Shown here piece after piece: positions 1 to 7,768 of a stretch of DNA of 45,300 bases; within the stretch, counting starts at the first letter, position 1; each line of letters opens with the position of its first letter. The notes below the pieces were generated by a model. The model was given only the letters and a program-made list of their open reading frames with translations, did not search any database and was not told the origin of the DNA. Where the stretch lies: positions 1 through 45,300 of the forward strand of contig JAPLTF010000047.1 in NCBI GenBank assembly GCA_026398275.1, given 5' to 3'. Both the position numbers and the translations under genes were made by a program. This stretch comes from Verrucomicrobiota bacterium (lineage in GTDB: Bacteria > Verrucomicrobiota > Verrucomicrobiia > Chthoniobacterales > Terrimicrobiaceae).

Positions 1-1
1 C

Positions 2-112
2 GGCATGTTCTGGTCGCTCAAGGGGGCTCAGAACATCCTCGACCTCCGAACCTCCCTGCTCAGCAACCGATTTGACGACCTCTGGCTCGCCAGAAAAAAG
101 AAAGCCGCTTGA
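2..112 (+). pseudogene. Transposase C-terminal fragment (ISKra4-like)
   Basis: An open frame enters from the left edge and stops at 110-112, giving 36 residues. The text GMFWSLKGAQNILDLRTSLL followed by NRFDDLW resembles the C-terminal end of ISKra4-type transposases, where a G-M-x-W-x-(V/L)-x-G-A segment precedes an 'xLRxxxLSxRFDDxW' tail. Only the last exon-like stretch is in the window, so it cannot be said whether the upstream gene is complete. It lies outside the tRNA-bounded island, about 100 bp before the tRNA gene. The family assignment is from remembered motif resemblance and may be wrong at family level; that it is the 3' end of a coding frame is fairly safe. Confidence 0.5.
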
Positions 113-166
113 TCTTTGGAACTTTGGCGTCGTGCGCCCATTGCATTGTAAAAGGAAAAGAATCCA

Positions 167-197
167 TTGACGAAATCGCCCCGTTGGATCATATATT
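167..197 (+). promoter_or_regulatory. Putative sigma-70 promoter of tRNA-Gly
   Basis: TTGACG at 167-172 is a near-perfect -35 box. TATATT at 192-197 is a plausible -10 box, with a long 19-bp spacer; an overlapping reading shifts the -10 one or two bases left. The tRNA begins 12 bp after the -10, which fits a short leader. Confidence 0.45.
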
Positions 198-208
198 TCC
201 CCTCTCGC

Positions 209-281
<73 letters not shown>

Positions 282-360
282 CTCCCTCAAACACGAGGGA
301 AACCGCTTAAATACACGCTCTGCTGGTTTTTTCTCCTGATTTTCATTCGCGCTCATACTC

Positions 361-419
361 CCCGATAAAATCCCATGAAAGCCGATAAACCCCGATAAAA
401 TTGGCAGCGGATTGGCAGC
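361..419. repeat. Short direct repeats beside attL
   Basis: CCGATAAA occurs three times (362-369, 382-389, 392-399), two of them in the longer form CCCGATAAAAT. ATTGGCAGC occurs twice (400-408 and 411-419). Iterated short repeats 80-130 bp inside an attachment core are what arm-type integrase binding sites look like; that role is inferred only from position. Confidence 0.4.
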
Positions 420-630
420 AGATATCTGGATGATCAGCCGGATTTCATGGTCTTGCAAGCCTGCCCAAGGCAAAAAACGACCCGCCAAAGCCCCACCCGC
501 TAAAGAAAAGTGGCCCGGACACCGTCTCCGGAATCCGAACCACCCCTCCTCTCGAATGTGCTGACGGTTGGGTTGCTCGGCCCGGAAGAATTGCGCATCC
601 GGCCGGGATAAAAAGAAGCTGAGGCTGCTT

Positions 631-709
631 CAATTGATCATACCAACTTTCTACCCCTCGGGTCTGGGGGGGTGTCCTGAAGTGCCCGGTAAACTGGTAT
701 GATCTATTG
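631..709. repeat. Spaced 15-bp inverted repeat
   Basis: The arms are 631-645 and 695-709, complementary at 14 of 15 positions, with the inner ten (GATCATACCA / TGGTATGATC) perfect. The spacer is 49 bp. The position, 140 bp upstream of the sigma-like remnant, allows a cruciform, operator or remnant terminal inverted repeat. No T-run follows, so it is not a standard terminator. Confidence 0.5.
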
Positions 710-845
710 ATGGACCGGCTTTGTCGGATCCATCCGCCGCACTACGCGGCCATCAGTAACCAAACCACTGGTGACCGCTGCGGACAGACATCAAGCGATG
801 TGCTGTGCCCAGAGGTCGCCTTTCAACCAGAAAGGAACACACAAA

Positions 846-1070
846 ATGAGCCCACGGGCAGGTTTTGTTTTGATTGATCAGATTGAACCACGGCTACGCG
901 CGATCATACCGCACATCAGGCCGGTGGGGGCAGAAGATGCGGAGGAACTGTTGCAAGATGCCCTGACCGTGGCAGCCAAGATGCTCCACGATCTGGAGGA
1001 ACGTGGGAAGACCGTCACGCCGGGCAACGTGGCGTATTACACGATCCTCCACATGAAGTCGGGCAGTCGG
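846..1070 (+). pseudogene. Sigma-factor-like protein, truncated
   Basis: The ATG at 846 is preceded by GAAAGGA with good Shine-Dalgarno spacing. The first 70 or so residues (…VLIDQIEPRLRAII, then AEDAEELLQDALTVAAKML, then VAYYTILHMKSG) resemble the start of a sigma-70-like protein family that I associate with Verrucomicrobia and their mobile elements. There the HMKSG segment is followed by RRS-type text. Here, straight after HMKSG, the text becomes Arg/Cys-rich and unrelated, while an adjacent frame holds a more protein-like stretch (about 1070-1230). The gene therefore seems cut by a deletion or rearrangement near 1062. The family call is moderate; the break is inferred from loss of resemblance, not from an alignment. 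Confidence 0.45.
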
Positions 1071-1533
1071 TGGTGCTGCGTCCGGAGAATTTGCCGCCCG
1101 GTGAGACTGCAGAAAAGGCTCTTGGGGCAGCACTCAGCGCGAAGGCTGTGTTCAAGCCGACCAAGGAATTCCACGCCGCGCGCCACCGGAACAATTTTGA
1201 ATTGGGAATGGGCGCCATGCTGAATTCAATCAGCTTTCAGATTTCCAGTTTCAGCTTTTTCTTCCCGTGGTGCCGGTCGCGGCGTGCGTGAAGACGAATC
1301 TCGGGCGCGGAGGCGATGAATAGCACATAGCGAGATACATCAATCCTTCTGACGGTCAAAACTCAACAGCGGGGGCAGTGCCCAGAGCCAGATTCGGGCT
1401 CTGGGCCGGTGTTGGTCAGACGGCATGCGATAAATCGGAGGCGAGAGCGTTGTTCGGGTCGCGTTCAAAGAGCAGGCGGGCGTCCTTGGGCGCACACCGG
1501 CAGGCTACATTTTTGGGGTTCACCTTTGTCTTA
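1071..1533. other. Gene remnant and non-coding stretch
   Basis: The first 150 bp may carry a fragment of an unrelated gene (plus-strand text LRPENLPPGETAEKALGAAL near 1070-1140), with no start of its own. The rest shows no convincing gene. It contains the hairpin at 1380-1406. Confidence 0.35.
1380..1406. terminator. GC-rich hairpin downstream of the glycan operon
   Basis: A perfect 10-bp stem pairs 1380-1389 with 1397-1406 around a 7-nt loop. It lies about 130 bp past the stop of the minus-strand transporter gene, the last gene of its operon. There is no T-run on either side, so it is a possible transcript 3' end or processing site, not a classic intrinsic terminator. Confidence 0.35.
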
Positions 1534-2931
1534 TCAGGGCGCGCTCCCCTTCTCCGACTTGACTTCGAGGGCGCAGCGAAAACCTCTCATCGCGATGTAG
1601 GAGATAACCAAACCGATGCTCGGAACAACAGCATACAGGATTCGCATGTTGAAGATCGGGCGGGTCATCGTTTCGTGCGGCATCTCGGCATGGAAGCCGC
1701 AAAGGATCAGTATGTAGCCGGTGAGCAGAAGCGACGCGGATGCCCCGATCTTCACGGCGTTTCCCGTGAGGGCGGACAAGATGCCCTGGCAGCTCTGGCC
1801 GGTCGTCCTCTCGTAGTAGTCGCTGATATCTCCCAGATAGGCCGGCATGAGCAACCAGAACCCCGCCAGACTGACCGACACACCCAGATCGCTGATCATG
1901 CTCAGATAGGGGTTGATCGGTGTGATCAGCCACCACATAGAGAGGCTGGAAAATACCCCGGAAATAATAAGGCCTTTGAAGATCGGATCCTTGCCGAAGC
2001 GCTTGGCTCCCGCCCCGATCAACGGGCAGGCGATGACGGCGACAAGCGTGACGACCGTCGCCTTAACGGCCCCGATCAGCGCCGCCTTCTTGAGGTCTCC
2101 ACCGCAGGCGTGGAAGGCAAAGATGTAAAAGCCGAGATGCCCGACGAGCGTGAAGCCGATCATGATGCTGAGCAAAGCGACCAGGATGCGGCGCATCGGT
2201 CCCAGAGCAAGAATCCGGCGGTAACTCCCCTTGGCGATTGGCACGGAACCCTCATGGCGGGAGTGGAGGTGCAGCCCACTCCGCACGGTTGTGAGGATCA
2301 CGATGAAGCCACAAAACGTGACGATGATCCCGAACACAAGTCCGACCCATCTCATGCCGATGACCGGCGAAGGGAACCAATCCCTCTGACAAAACCAGTA
2401 AAGCCAACTGATGACGATTGCGCTCAAGTTTCCCATGGCCGATCGCGCCGTCATCACGCCGATCCGATCCGGACCAGCCTCAGTGGCCTCGATGGTGAGG
2501 GCCGCGTAGGGAATCGCGAAAAAAGAGTAACACGTGTAGAAGAGAAACGCCGTGACAATAAACCAGATCCCGATGCTTTCCTTGGACCACCCGGTTGGCG
2601 CCCACCACAAAGCCACAAAAAACAGCAGACTGCCCAGCAGACCGCAGGCGAGATAGGGCAGGCGACGTCCGAAACGGCTTTGGGTCCGGTCGCTGACCAC
2701 CCCGATGATAGGATCAAGGAGAAGCTCCCAGATGCGGGGCACAGCCAGCGCGATCCCCACGATCACCGGGCTGACTCCGAGCCCGACCACATAGATCGGG
2801 TTCACCATACCGCCGGGGGCGTTCTGAAGAGAGTTCTCCACCGCTCCACCGGCGCCCAGTCCAAGATGCCTCCAAAAAGATCCGGACGGTTTTTTGTCTG
2901 CGCTTTGCGGGGTTGGATATTGGGGGATCAT
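1534..2931 (-). CDS. GPH-family sugar:cation symporter (MFS)
   Basis: The product is 465 residues, the usual size for glycoside-pentoside-hexuronide (GPH) transporters, and consists almost entirely of about 12 hydrophobic helices. The N-terminal half has the family's 'DPIIGVVSDRTQSRFGRRLP' loop between helices 2 and 3, which is diagnostic. It should import mono- or oligosaccharides with a coupled cation across the inner membrane. It is the last gene of a minus-strand run with the GH29 fucosidase and an MGH1-like glycosidase, which suggests the released sugar (fucose or a small fucosylated or glucosylated product) as substrate; specificity cannot be read from sequence. The start at 2931 gives a short polar N-terminus before helix 1. 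A 125-bp gap separates it from the fucosidase. Confidence 0.85.
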   Translation of the reverse strand: MIPQYPTPQSADKKPSGSFWRHLGLGAGGAVENSLQNAPGGMVNPIYVVGLGVSPVIVGIALAVPRIWELLLDPIIGVVSDRTQSRFGRRLPYLACGLLGSLLFFVALWWAPTGWSKESIGIWFIVTAFLFYTCYSFFAIPYAALTIEATEAGPDRIGVMTARSAMGNLSAIVISWLYWFCQRDWFPSPVIGMRWVGLVFGIIVTFCGFIVILTTVRSGLHLHSRHEGSVPIAKGSYRRILALGPMRRILVALLSIMIGFTLVGHLGFYIFAFHACGGDLKKAALIGAVKATVVTLVAVIACPLIGAGAKRFGKDPIFKGLIISGVFSSLSMWWLITPINPYLSMISDLGVSVSLAGFWLLMPAYLGDISDYYERTTGQSCQGILSALTGNAVKIGASASLLLTGYILILCGFHAEMPHETMTRPIFNMRILYAVVPSIGLVISYIAMRGFRCALEVKSEKGSAP

Positions 2932-3056
2932 TTTTGAGTGCCGAGTTTCGGGTTGTTGCTGTGATTTTGCATTAGGAATCGAGGGTTAAGGCGGGATAGC
3001 CGGTCTTCATCCGCCTCATTCCCAAAGCGGGCGCACCTTGTTCAGGAGAGACATTT

Positions 3057-5114
3057 TCAGGAGGTGATTTTTAAAGCGAGGGCGGTTTGCCCGGTGAAGT
3101 TTTCAGGCAGCAAAACGTGCAGGCCGTTTTCATCACGGGTGAATTTCAGTTCGCCGCCCCCAAGCAGGCGCACGCTTCTGATCTTTTCCGGCCAGCTCGG
3201 TGAGGCATTGCCGAGCGATTTGATGGCGACTTTTCCGTCCTTGGGAATTTCCAGCACGATGGCGTAAAGCGTCTGCCCATCCTTTGACTGGGTGAAGCGG
3301 ATGTCTTCGGGCGTGAACGTGTCTGTTTCGGCACCGCCCTGGCCATTTTTGTTATTGGTCGCGGACGGGCCTTCGCCGAAAGTCTGCCATGGGCGCGTTG
3401 CGTAGATCGCCTCGCCATTGAGTTTTAGCCAGGCACCAATCTCGTTGACGATTTTGATTTCCTCCGCGTCCGGCTGACCGTCGCGCTGGAGCGGAACGCT
3501 CAACAGCAGGTTGCCGTTTTTGCTGACGATATCGCACAGGATACGGATGACCGAAGCCGCTGACTTGTAGAGGTGCTGATCCAATACAGCCTTGTTATAG
3601 TGCCATTGCCCGAGGCAGGTGGACGTCTCCCAGGGCTGCGGCAAAATGGCATTCGCCTTGCCCCGCTCAATGTCATACACCATCGCGCGGCGCTGCTTGT
3701 TGCTCAAACCCTTCCCGTTCATCACGGCCTCGGTGACGCCTTCTTTATTCAGACGGGTGTTGTAAAAATGCGCGGCCAGATTCAGGCCGACTTTATCCGT
3801 GATGCCGTGAAAGGGCAGCACGGTGTCATCGAAATAAATCTGGTCGGGATGATAGTCGTCCCAGAGCTGCTGCGTGCGCTTGAAAAAGTTTTCCATGTAG
3901 GCCGAGTCCGGCCAACTGCTGCCTTGATCGCGATCCCACGTCCACGAGAACTTTTTGCCCGGCGTATGATTCTGCGCATACAAATCCTGCGGATCGAGAC
4001 CATCCCACCACTTACCCTTGCCGTCGGCCTTGGTCAGTTTGCCGTCGTAAGGCTTGCCGGCGTATGGGCCGGTTTCATCCGTTCCCTGCGCGGGCTCATA
4101 CCAGGACCACGCACGCGAGGCGTGGACGCTCACCCCAAAACGTAAGCCATATTTCCGCGCAGCCGCAGCCCAGCCACCGATCAAATCCTTCTTCGGTCCG
4201 ACCTTGACGGAGTTCCACGGCTGATATTTGGAATCATAGTTGTCAAAGTTGTCGTGGTGATTGGCCATCGCCATGAAATACTTCGCGCCGTTGTCCTTGT
4301 AGAATTTCACCAGTTGGTCCGGGTCAAACTTTTCCGCCTTCCAGGCGTGGATCACATCCTTGAAGCCGAACTCCGAAGGATGGGGGTATCCCGTGTCAGG
4401 CGCTCTACCCCCCTTGCCTTTCATATACATGTTGCGCGCAAACCAGTCGCCGCGTTCCGCCTCGCACTGAGGTCCCCAGTGCGCCCAAATACCGAACTTC
4501 GCGTCACGGAACCACTCCGGCACCTGATAGTTGAGGAGCGAATTCCAATTGGGCTGAAAGGGCCCGTTCGCGACTGGCGGCAGGTTCAACAAAATGGAAT
4601 CATCTTCCGCTACGATCTCCTTCGCGGTCGTCTCCCTGATTTTCAGATTCTCAATGCGAATCGCGCCTTTGAAACGCACACCGAGAATGAATCGGTAATT
4701 CGCGCTCTCCAATGTGGCGGTGAATTCCTTGTGCCCCTTGCGCCCCGCCGCGTCCGTCCATAGTTTCATGCCAACATCTGCGTCCCCTTCCGTGCTGCGC
4801 AAGAGATGATAAAATTCCGTTTTATTGTCGCCGACCTTGTTGACCGTATAATCGTAGGAAATGACATAGGGCTTCCCGAAAATGAAATTCACCTTGGCGG
4901 GCACGGTCTTAAAGTACTCGTGAAATTCGCCACTGATCGCCGAGGTGTCCACCTCGACATCCCCATCAACGACCTTCGCCCCATCATCCAGCACAAAACG
5001 CCCGTCACCGTCGGACAACGGGCTTTCCAGAATCGAGTCGGCTTGGAGTGGGGAACTGGCCAGCACGGCGAGTGCGGCCGTGAGTAACAAGATGACATGC
5101 ATGGGGTGTTTCAT
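3057..5114 (-). CDS. Secreted alpha-L-fucosidase, GH29
   Basis: This 685-residue enzyme should hydrolyse terminal alpha-L-fucose from glycans outside the cytoplasm. The ATG at 5114 is chosen because it follows an AGGAGA ribosome site and opens a signal peptide (MKHPMHVILLLTAALAVLAS, cleavage near LQA-D). Residues 30-190 form a beta-rich N-terminal module. The GH29 barrel begins near 197 (WFRDAKFGIWAHWGP), with the MANHHDNFD strand and the IYFDD strand at 427-431, whose first Asp (429) is the likely nucleophile. The last 90 residues look like a small beta-sandwich. Its ATG overlaps the stop of the upstream glycosidase (ATGA), so the two are translationally coupled. The N-terminal module is larger than in classical GH29 proteins. 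Confidence 0.9.
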   Translation of the reverse strand: MKHPMHVILLLTAALAVLASSPLQADSILESPLSDGDGRFVLDDGAKVVDGDVEVDTSAISGEFHEYFKTVPAKVNFIFGKPYVISYDYTVNKVGDNKTEFYHLLRSTEGDADVGMKLWTDAAGRKGHKEFTATLESANYRFILGVRFKGAIRIENLKIRETTAKEIVAEDDSILLNLPPVANGPFQPNWNSLLNYQVPEWFRDAKFGIWAHWGPQCEAERGDWFARNMYMKGKGGRAPDTGYPHPSEFGFKDVIHAWKAEKFDPDQLVKFYKDNGAKYFMAMANHHDNFDNYDSKYQPWNSVKVGPKKDLIGGWAAAARKYGLRFGVSVHASRAWSWYEPAQGTDETGPYAGKPYDGKLTKADGKGKWWDGLDPQDLYAQNHTPGKKFSWTWDRDQGSSWPDSAYMENFFKRTQQLWDDYHPDQIYFDDTVLPFHGITDKVGLNLAAHFYNTRLNKEGVTEAVMNGKGLSNKQRRAMVYDIERGKANAILPQPWETSTCLGQWHYNKAVLDQHLYKSAASVIRILCDIVSKNGNLLLSVPLQRDGQPDAEEIKIVNEIGAWLKLNGEAIYATRPWQTFGEGPSATNNKNGQGGAETDTFTPEDIRFTQSKDGQTLYAIVLEIPKDGKVAIKSLGNASPSWPEKIRSVRLLGGGELKFTRDENGLHVLLPENFTGQTALALKITS

Positions 5115-6826
5115 ATTGTTTCTCCTGCGTAGGGGTAGTTGAACGGAGCGGCGCGCAGGATCTTCGGCTGATCGTTTGTGATTGAGACGACCTGATTGGG
5201 CTTGAGGGAGAAAAACCACGTTCTGTCTCCGGCGGTGAGAGCCGTGTCGGGGTTTTCGATTTCCGGCTGAATGCCGACGACTTCCTGGATCGCGCCTTCG
5301 AGATCGGTCACCACTCGCGCTCCATCCGTGCAGATGAAAAGTTCGCGCCCGTTCAACCGGGCCCGCACCCGGCCACCGGCGCGGTCGAGCGTGAAGGTCC
5401 GCTCGCCCCAGCGCTGCGTGTAGGTGAAGTCACCACCGCTGCCGCGCAAGGCCGACCACCAGACGCGATCATTCGCCACATCGAGGTGGATGCCATGCAG
5501 GCGCGAGATGTATTCCAGAGCAGCCAGGATCATCGGACCGTAGCCATCGGGCACGAGGCCAGACGACGTGCCGGCGAAGGTCTCAAGCTGCTGCTGGAAC
5601 GTGCAGCCGTTGAGGATAAGCACCGGGAGAAGTTTCTGCCCGAGCAAGGAGACCTCGGCATGGTGCCCGTAGTTTTCGAGCGCCCGGATGGCCCGCTGAT
5701 AGGTCAGGCCCATCGGCTGGCCGCTCCAGTTGTTGCCCGGGATGCTCCCATACAGCGGTTCGTTCACGGCAATGGAGGGCAGCGGCACGGGGGTCCAGAA
5801 CTCTGCGGGATTGAGCAGGTGCCGCCGGATGAACGCATCGGCCATCTCCTGGGTGAAGACGCCATACCACATACAGCGGAGATTGTTGTGGATGAGTTCT
5901 TCGAGCCGCTTGCCCGTGCGGTCGCGGTCAAAACAGGCGGAACGTTCCGGATCCCAGAGCCCTTGGATCAAGCGCTGGCGGACTTCTTCGGCCTGCTCTT
6001 GCCAGTAAGCCTCGCGTCCGTTGCCGAGTTCGTGCGCGATTTTCGCCAGCGTGGCACGTCCCTCGAAGCTGTAGGCCATCACGTCCATCGAGGCGAACGG
6101 CACCAACACTTCCTCCCGTGTGGGAGGTGGAAGTTTTTCAATGTCGAGATCGATCCAATAGCGTTTGAAATCCGAAGGATCGAGCGGGTCGGGAGCCTGC
6201 TCACTGCCGGGCGGAAAATCAAACGGCCAGCGCGTCGGAGCGTTGCGCATGACCAGGCGCGAACAGGCGTCCTCGCCCGTGTCCCACACGCACCATGTTT
6301 CCAGCAGGCCGTCGCCATCGGAGTCGCGCGTGCGCCAGAGATAAGCGTCGTGCTTTTCCAACGCGTCATGGAGTTTGGACAAATAAGCGCGATCCTTACC
6401 GGTCCAGAAATACATCCGCCATGCCGGGTCGGGGAAACAGTAGCCCTGGAACATTTCAAAGGACGCGAGGAGATCGTGCTCGGGAATCCAGACCATGCCT
6501 TCGGGCGGCTGTTTATCATGACCGTGCTCGCGCGCCGTGCTGCCGCGGACGACCATGCCCGGCAGGCGGCCGTCGGCGCGTTGACCGAGCAGAAAGAAGA
6601 TCTGGTTGTTGAGGGCGACTTCCAAGTTCCGCTTGGCATACATCTCCCCGCCCATCGGCTGCGTTTCGATCCAGACATTCGGATATCCCCCGCCCTCGAC
6701 GAGAGCTTTCAGCGTTGGAGTAAACTGGACGATATTTCCCAACAGGCTTGCTTCCGCCGCATCATACAGCCGTTGCAAATTCGCATCGGAGGTGTGAAAG
6801 GAGACGCCTGTTGGTGAGTATTTCAT
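5111..6826 (-). CDS. MGH1-like six-hairpin glycoside hydrolase
   Basis: The protein has 571 residues and no signal peptide, so it probably acts in the cytoplasm on imported oligosaccharide. The text is that of an (alpha/alpha)6-barrel enzyme of the mannosylglycerate-hydrolase/GH63-like group: acidic and aromatic-rich loops such as WIETQPMGGEMYAKRNLEVA, the segment DSDGDGLLETWCVWDTGEDA near residue 170, and the LPSIAVNEPLY and NNWSGQPMGLTYQRAI segments near 350-380. About 100 C-terminal residues form a beta-sandwich-like tail. It lies 9 bp after the beta-helix gene and overlaps the fucosidase start. The substrate is not assignable; glucosidase, mannosidase or related activity are all possible. 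Confidence 0.75.
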   Translation of the reverse strand: MKYSPTGVSFHTSDANLQRLYDAAEASLLGNIVQFTPTLKALVEGGGYPNVWIETQPMGGEMYAKRNLEVALNNQIFFLLGQRADGRLPGMVVRGSTAREHGHDKQPPEGMVWIPEHDLLASFEMFQGYCFPDPAWRMYFWTGKDRAYLSKLHDALEKHDAYLWRTRDSDGDGLLETWCVWDTGEDACSRLVMRNAPTRWPFDFPPGSEQAPDPLDPSDFKRYWIDLDIEKLPPPTREEVLVPFASMDVMAYSFEGRATLAKIAHELGNGREAYWQEQAEEVRQRLIQGLWDPERSACFDRDRTGKRLEELIHNNLRCMWYGVFTQEMADAFIRRHLLNPAEFWTPVPLPSIAVNEPLYGSIPGNNWSGQPMGLTYQRAIRALENYGHHAEVSLLGQKLLPVLILNGCTFQQQLETFAGTSSGLVPDGYGPMILAALEYISRLHGIHLDVANDRVWWSALRGSGGDFTYTQRWGERTFTLDRAGGRVRARLNGRELFICTDGARVVTDLEGAIQEVVGIQPEIENPDTALTAGDRTWFFSLKPNQVVSITNDQPKILRAAPFNYPYAGETI

Positions 6827-6835
6827 TTCAGTTTT

Positions 6836-7768
6836 CTATCGGGATTCTTGAGTTGCAGGCGTTGGCGTGTCCACACTCGGCGTTCCATCCCGCCTCCATT
6901 GCGCGCTGAGGGCTTTTACGAACCCGGGATTGTCCGTGCTTTCATTGTCCTTCAGCGTCACTTCCGTGCTCTCCAACACAAAGATCGGGTAATAGGGCTT
7001 GCGTAGCGTCTGAAGAGTTGTTTCAGCAAGTGATCCAGGGTTTTCAACCAATCGGGTCCAGTCATAGAACGATTCGACTTCCCCGGCCGCGAATGGCTCC
7101 GAGATCCGGTTTCCGGTTATGGTCAGCTGATGAGTATTCATGACGAGGATTCCGAATGATGCAGGACGGGAAATGATGTTCGATTCAATCTTGATTTCAG
7201 AATTTAAGATGCCGGGCAAAATGACCCAAGGGAAAAGACGGAAGCCCATCCACCCGCCGACCTCAATGGCAGCAATGGTTGCTGTTTTTCCTTTGCGTTC
7301 AAAAGCGCCCCAGCCATTTTCAGAAAGACGATTGTTGCGAATGATGACATCGTGCGCGAGCGGGCCCTCCAGCCAGTAATACTCGGGAACGATGACGATG
7401 CCGCCATGCGCCGTCCGTTCAATGACGTTGTTTTCCACCGTCACATTCGCACTCCGGATAAGAAGTCCCCGCGTGTGGATATCATGAAAGTAACTGTTTC
7501 GTATGGTGGTCCCGGCCCCGGCAAAGGCGGTGCTTGAAACCAGATCATACCGTTGCGCCTTGACCGGCTTGTCCAACTTGAGCCTGACGACCGAGGCAGG
7601 GTTGAAATCGCGAACAATCATACCCTTTTTCTTCAGCTCTGCCGTGAGATTAAGACAATCCTTCAATCGCTCGGGCTCTGTCACCTGACTGATGGATTCC
7701 ACGGTGACTCTCCCCCCGGGATTCGACGTGACCGGATCAAACACATCAATCGGGAACCGTCTGTTCAA
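6836..7768 (-). pseudogene. Right-handed beta-helix protein, N-terminally truncated
   Basis: The 310 residues are typical of the C-terminal half of a parallel beta-helix protein: repeated 'VTVENN', 'VIIRNN', 'IKIESN' and 'LTITGN' turns from about residue 100 to 230, preceded by a D-P-x-T/RVTVESI segment that normally sits mid-protein. There is no signal peptide and the only possible start is TTG at 7768, exactly abutting the ATG of the divergent gene at 7769. The reading frame stays open upstream into that gene (…KGDLDHLNRRFPIDVF), which suggests the true N-terminal half was removed when the neighbouring gene arrived. It may still be translated as the first member of the operon. A surface glycan-binding or lyase-like role is the family norm. 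Confidence 0.6.

Larger units (their letters stand above)
286..845. other. Island left end, no confident gene
   Basis: About 560 bp without a convincing coding frame. It holds short direct repeats next to the attachment core (361-420) and a long-spaced inverted repeat (631-709), annotated separately. Open frames on the minus strand here have no recognisable family text and are treated as chance frames. Confidence 0.5.

Noticed and set aside
1378-2937. Long plus-strand open frame opposite the transporter gene
   Set aside because: Arg/Asp/His-rich text with no family pattern; it is the antisense of a membrane protein and starts with a non-ATG codon.
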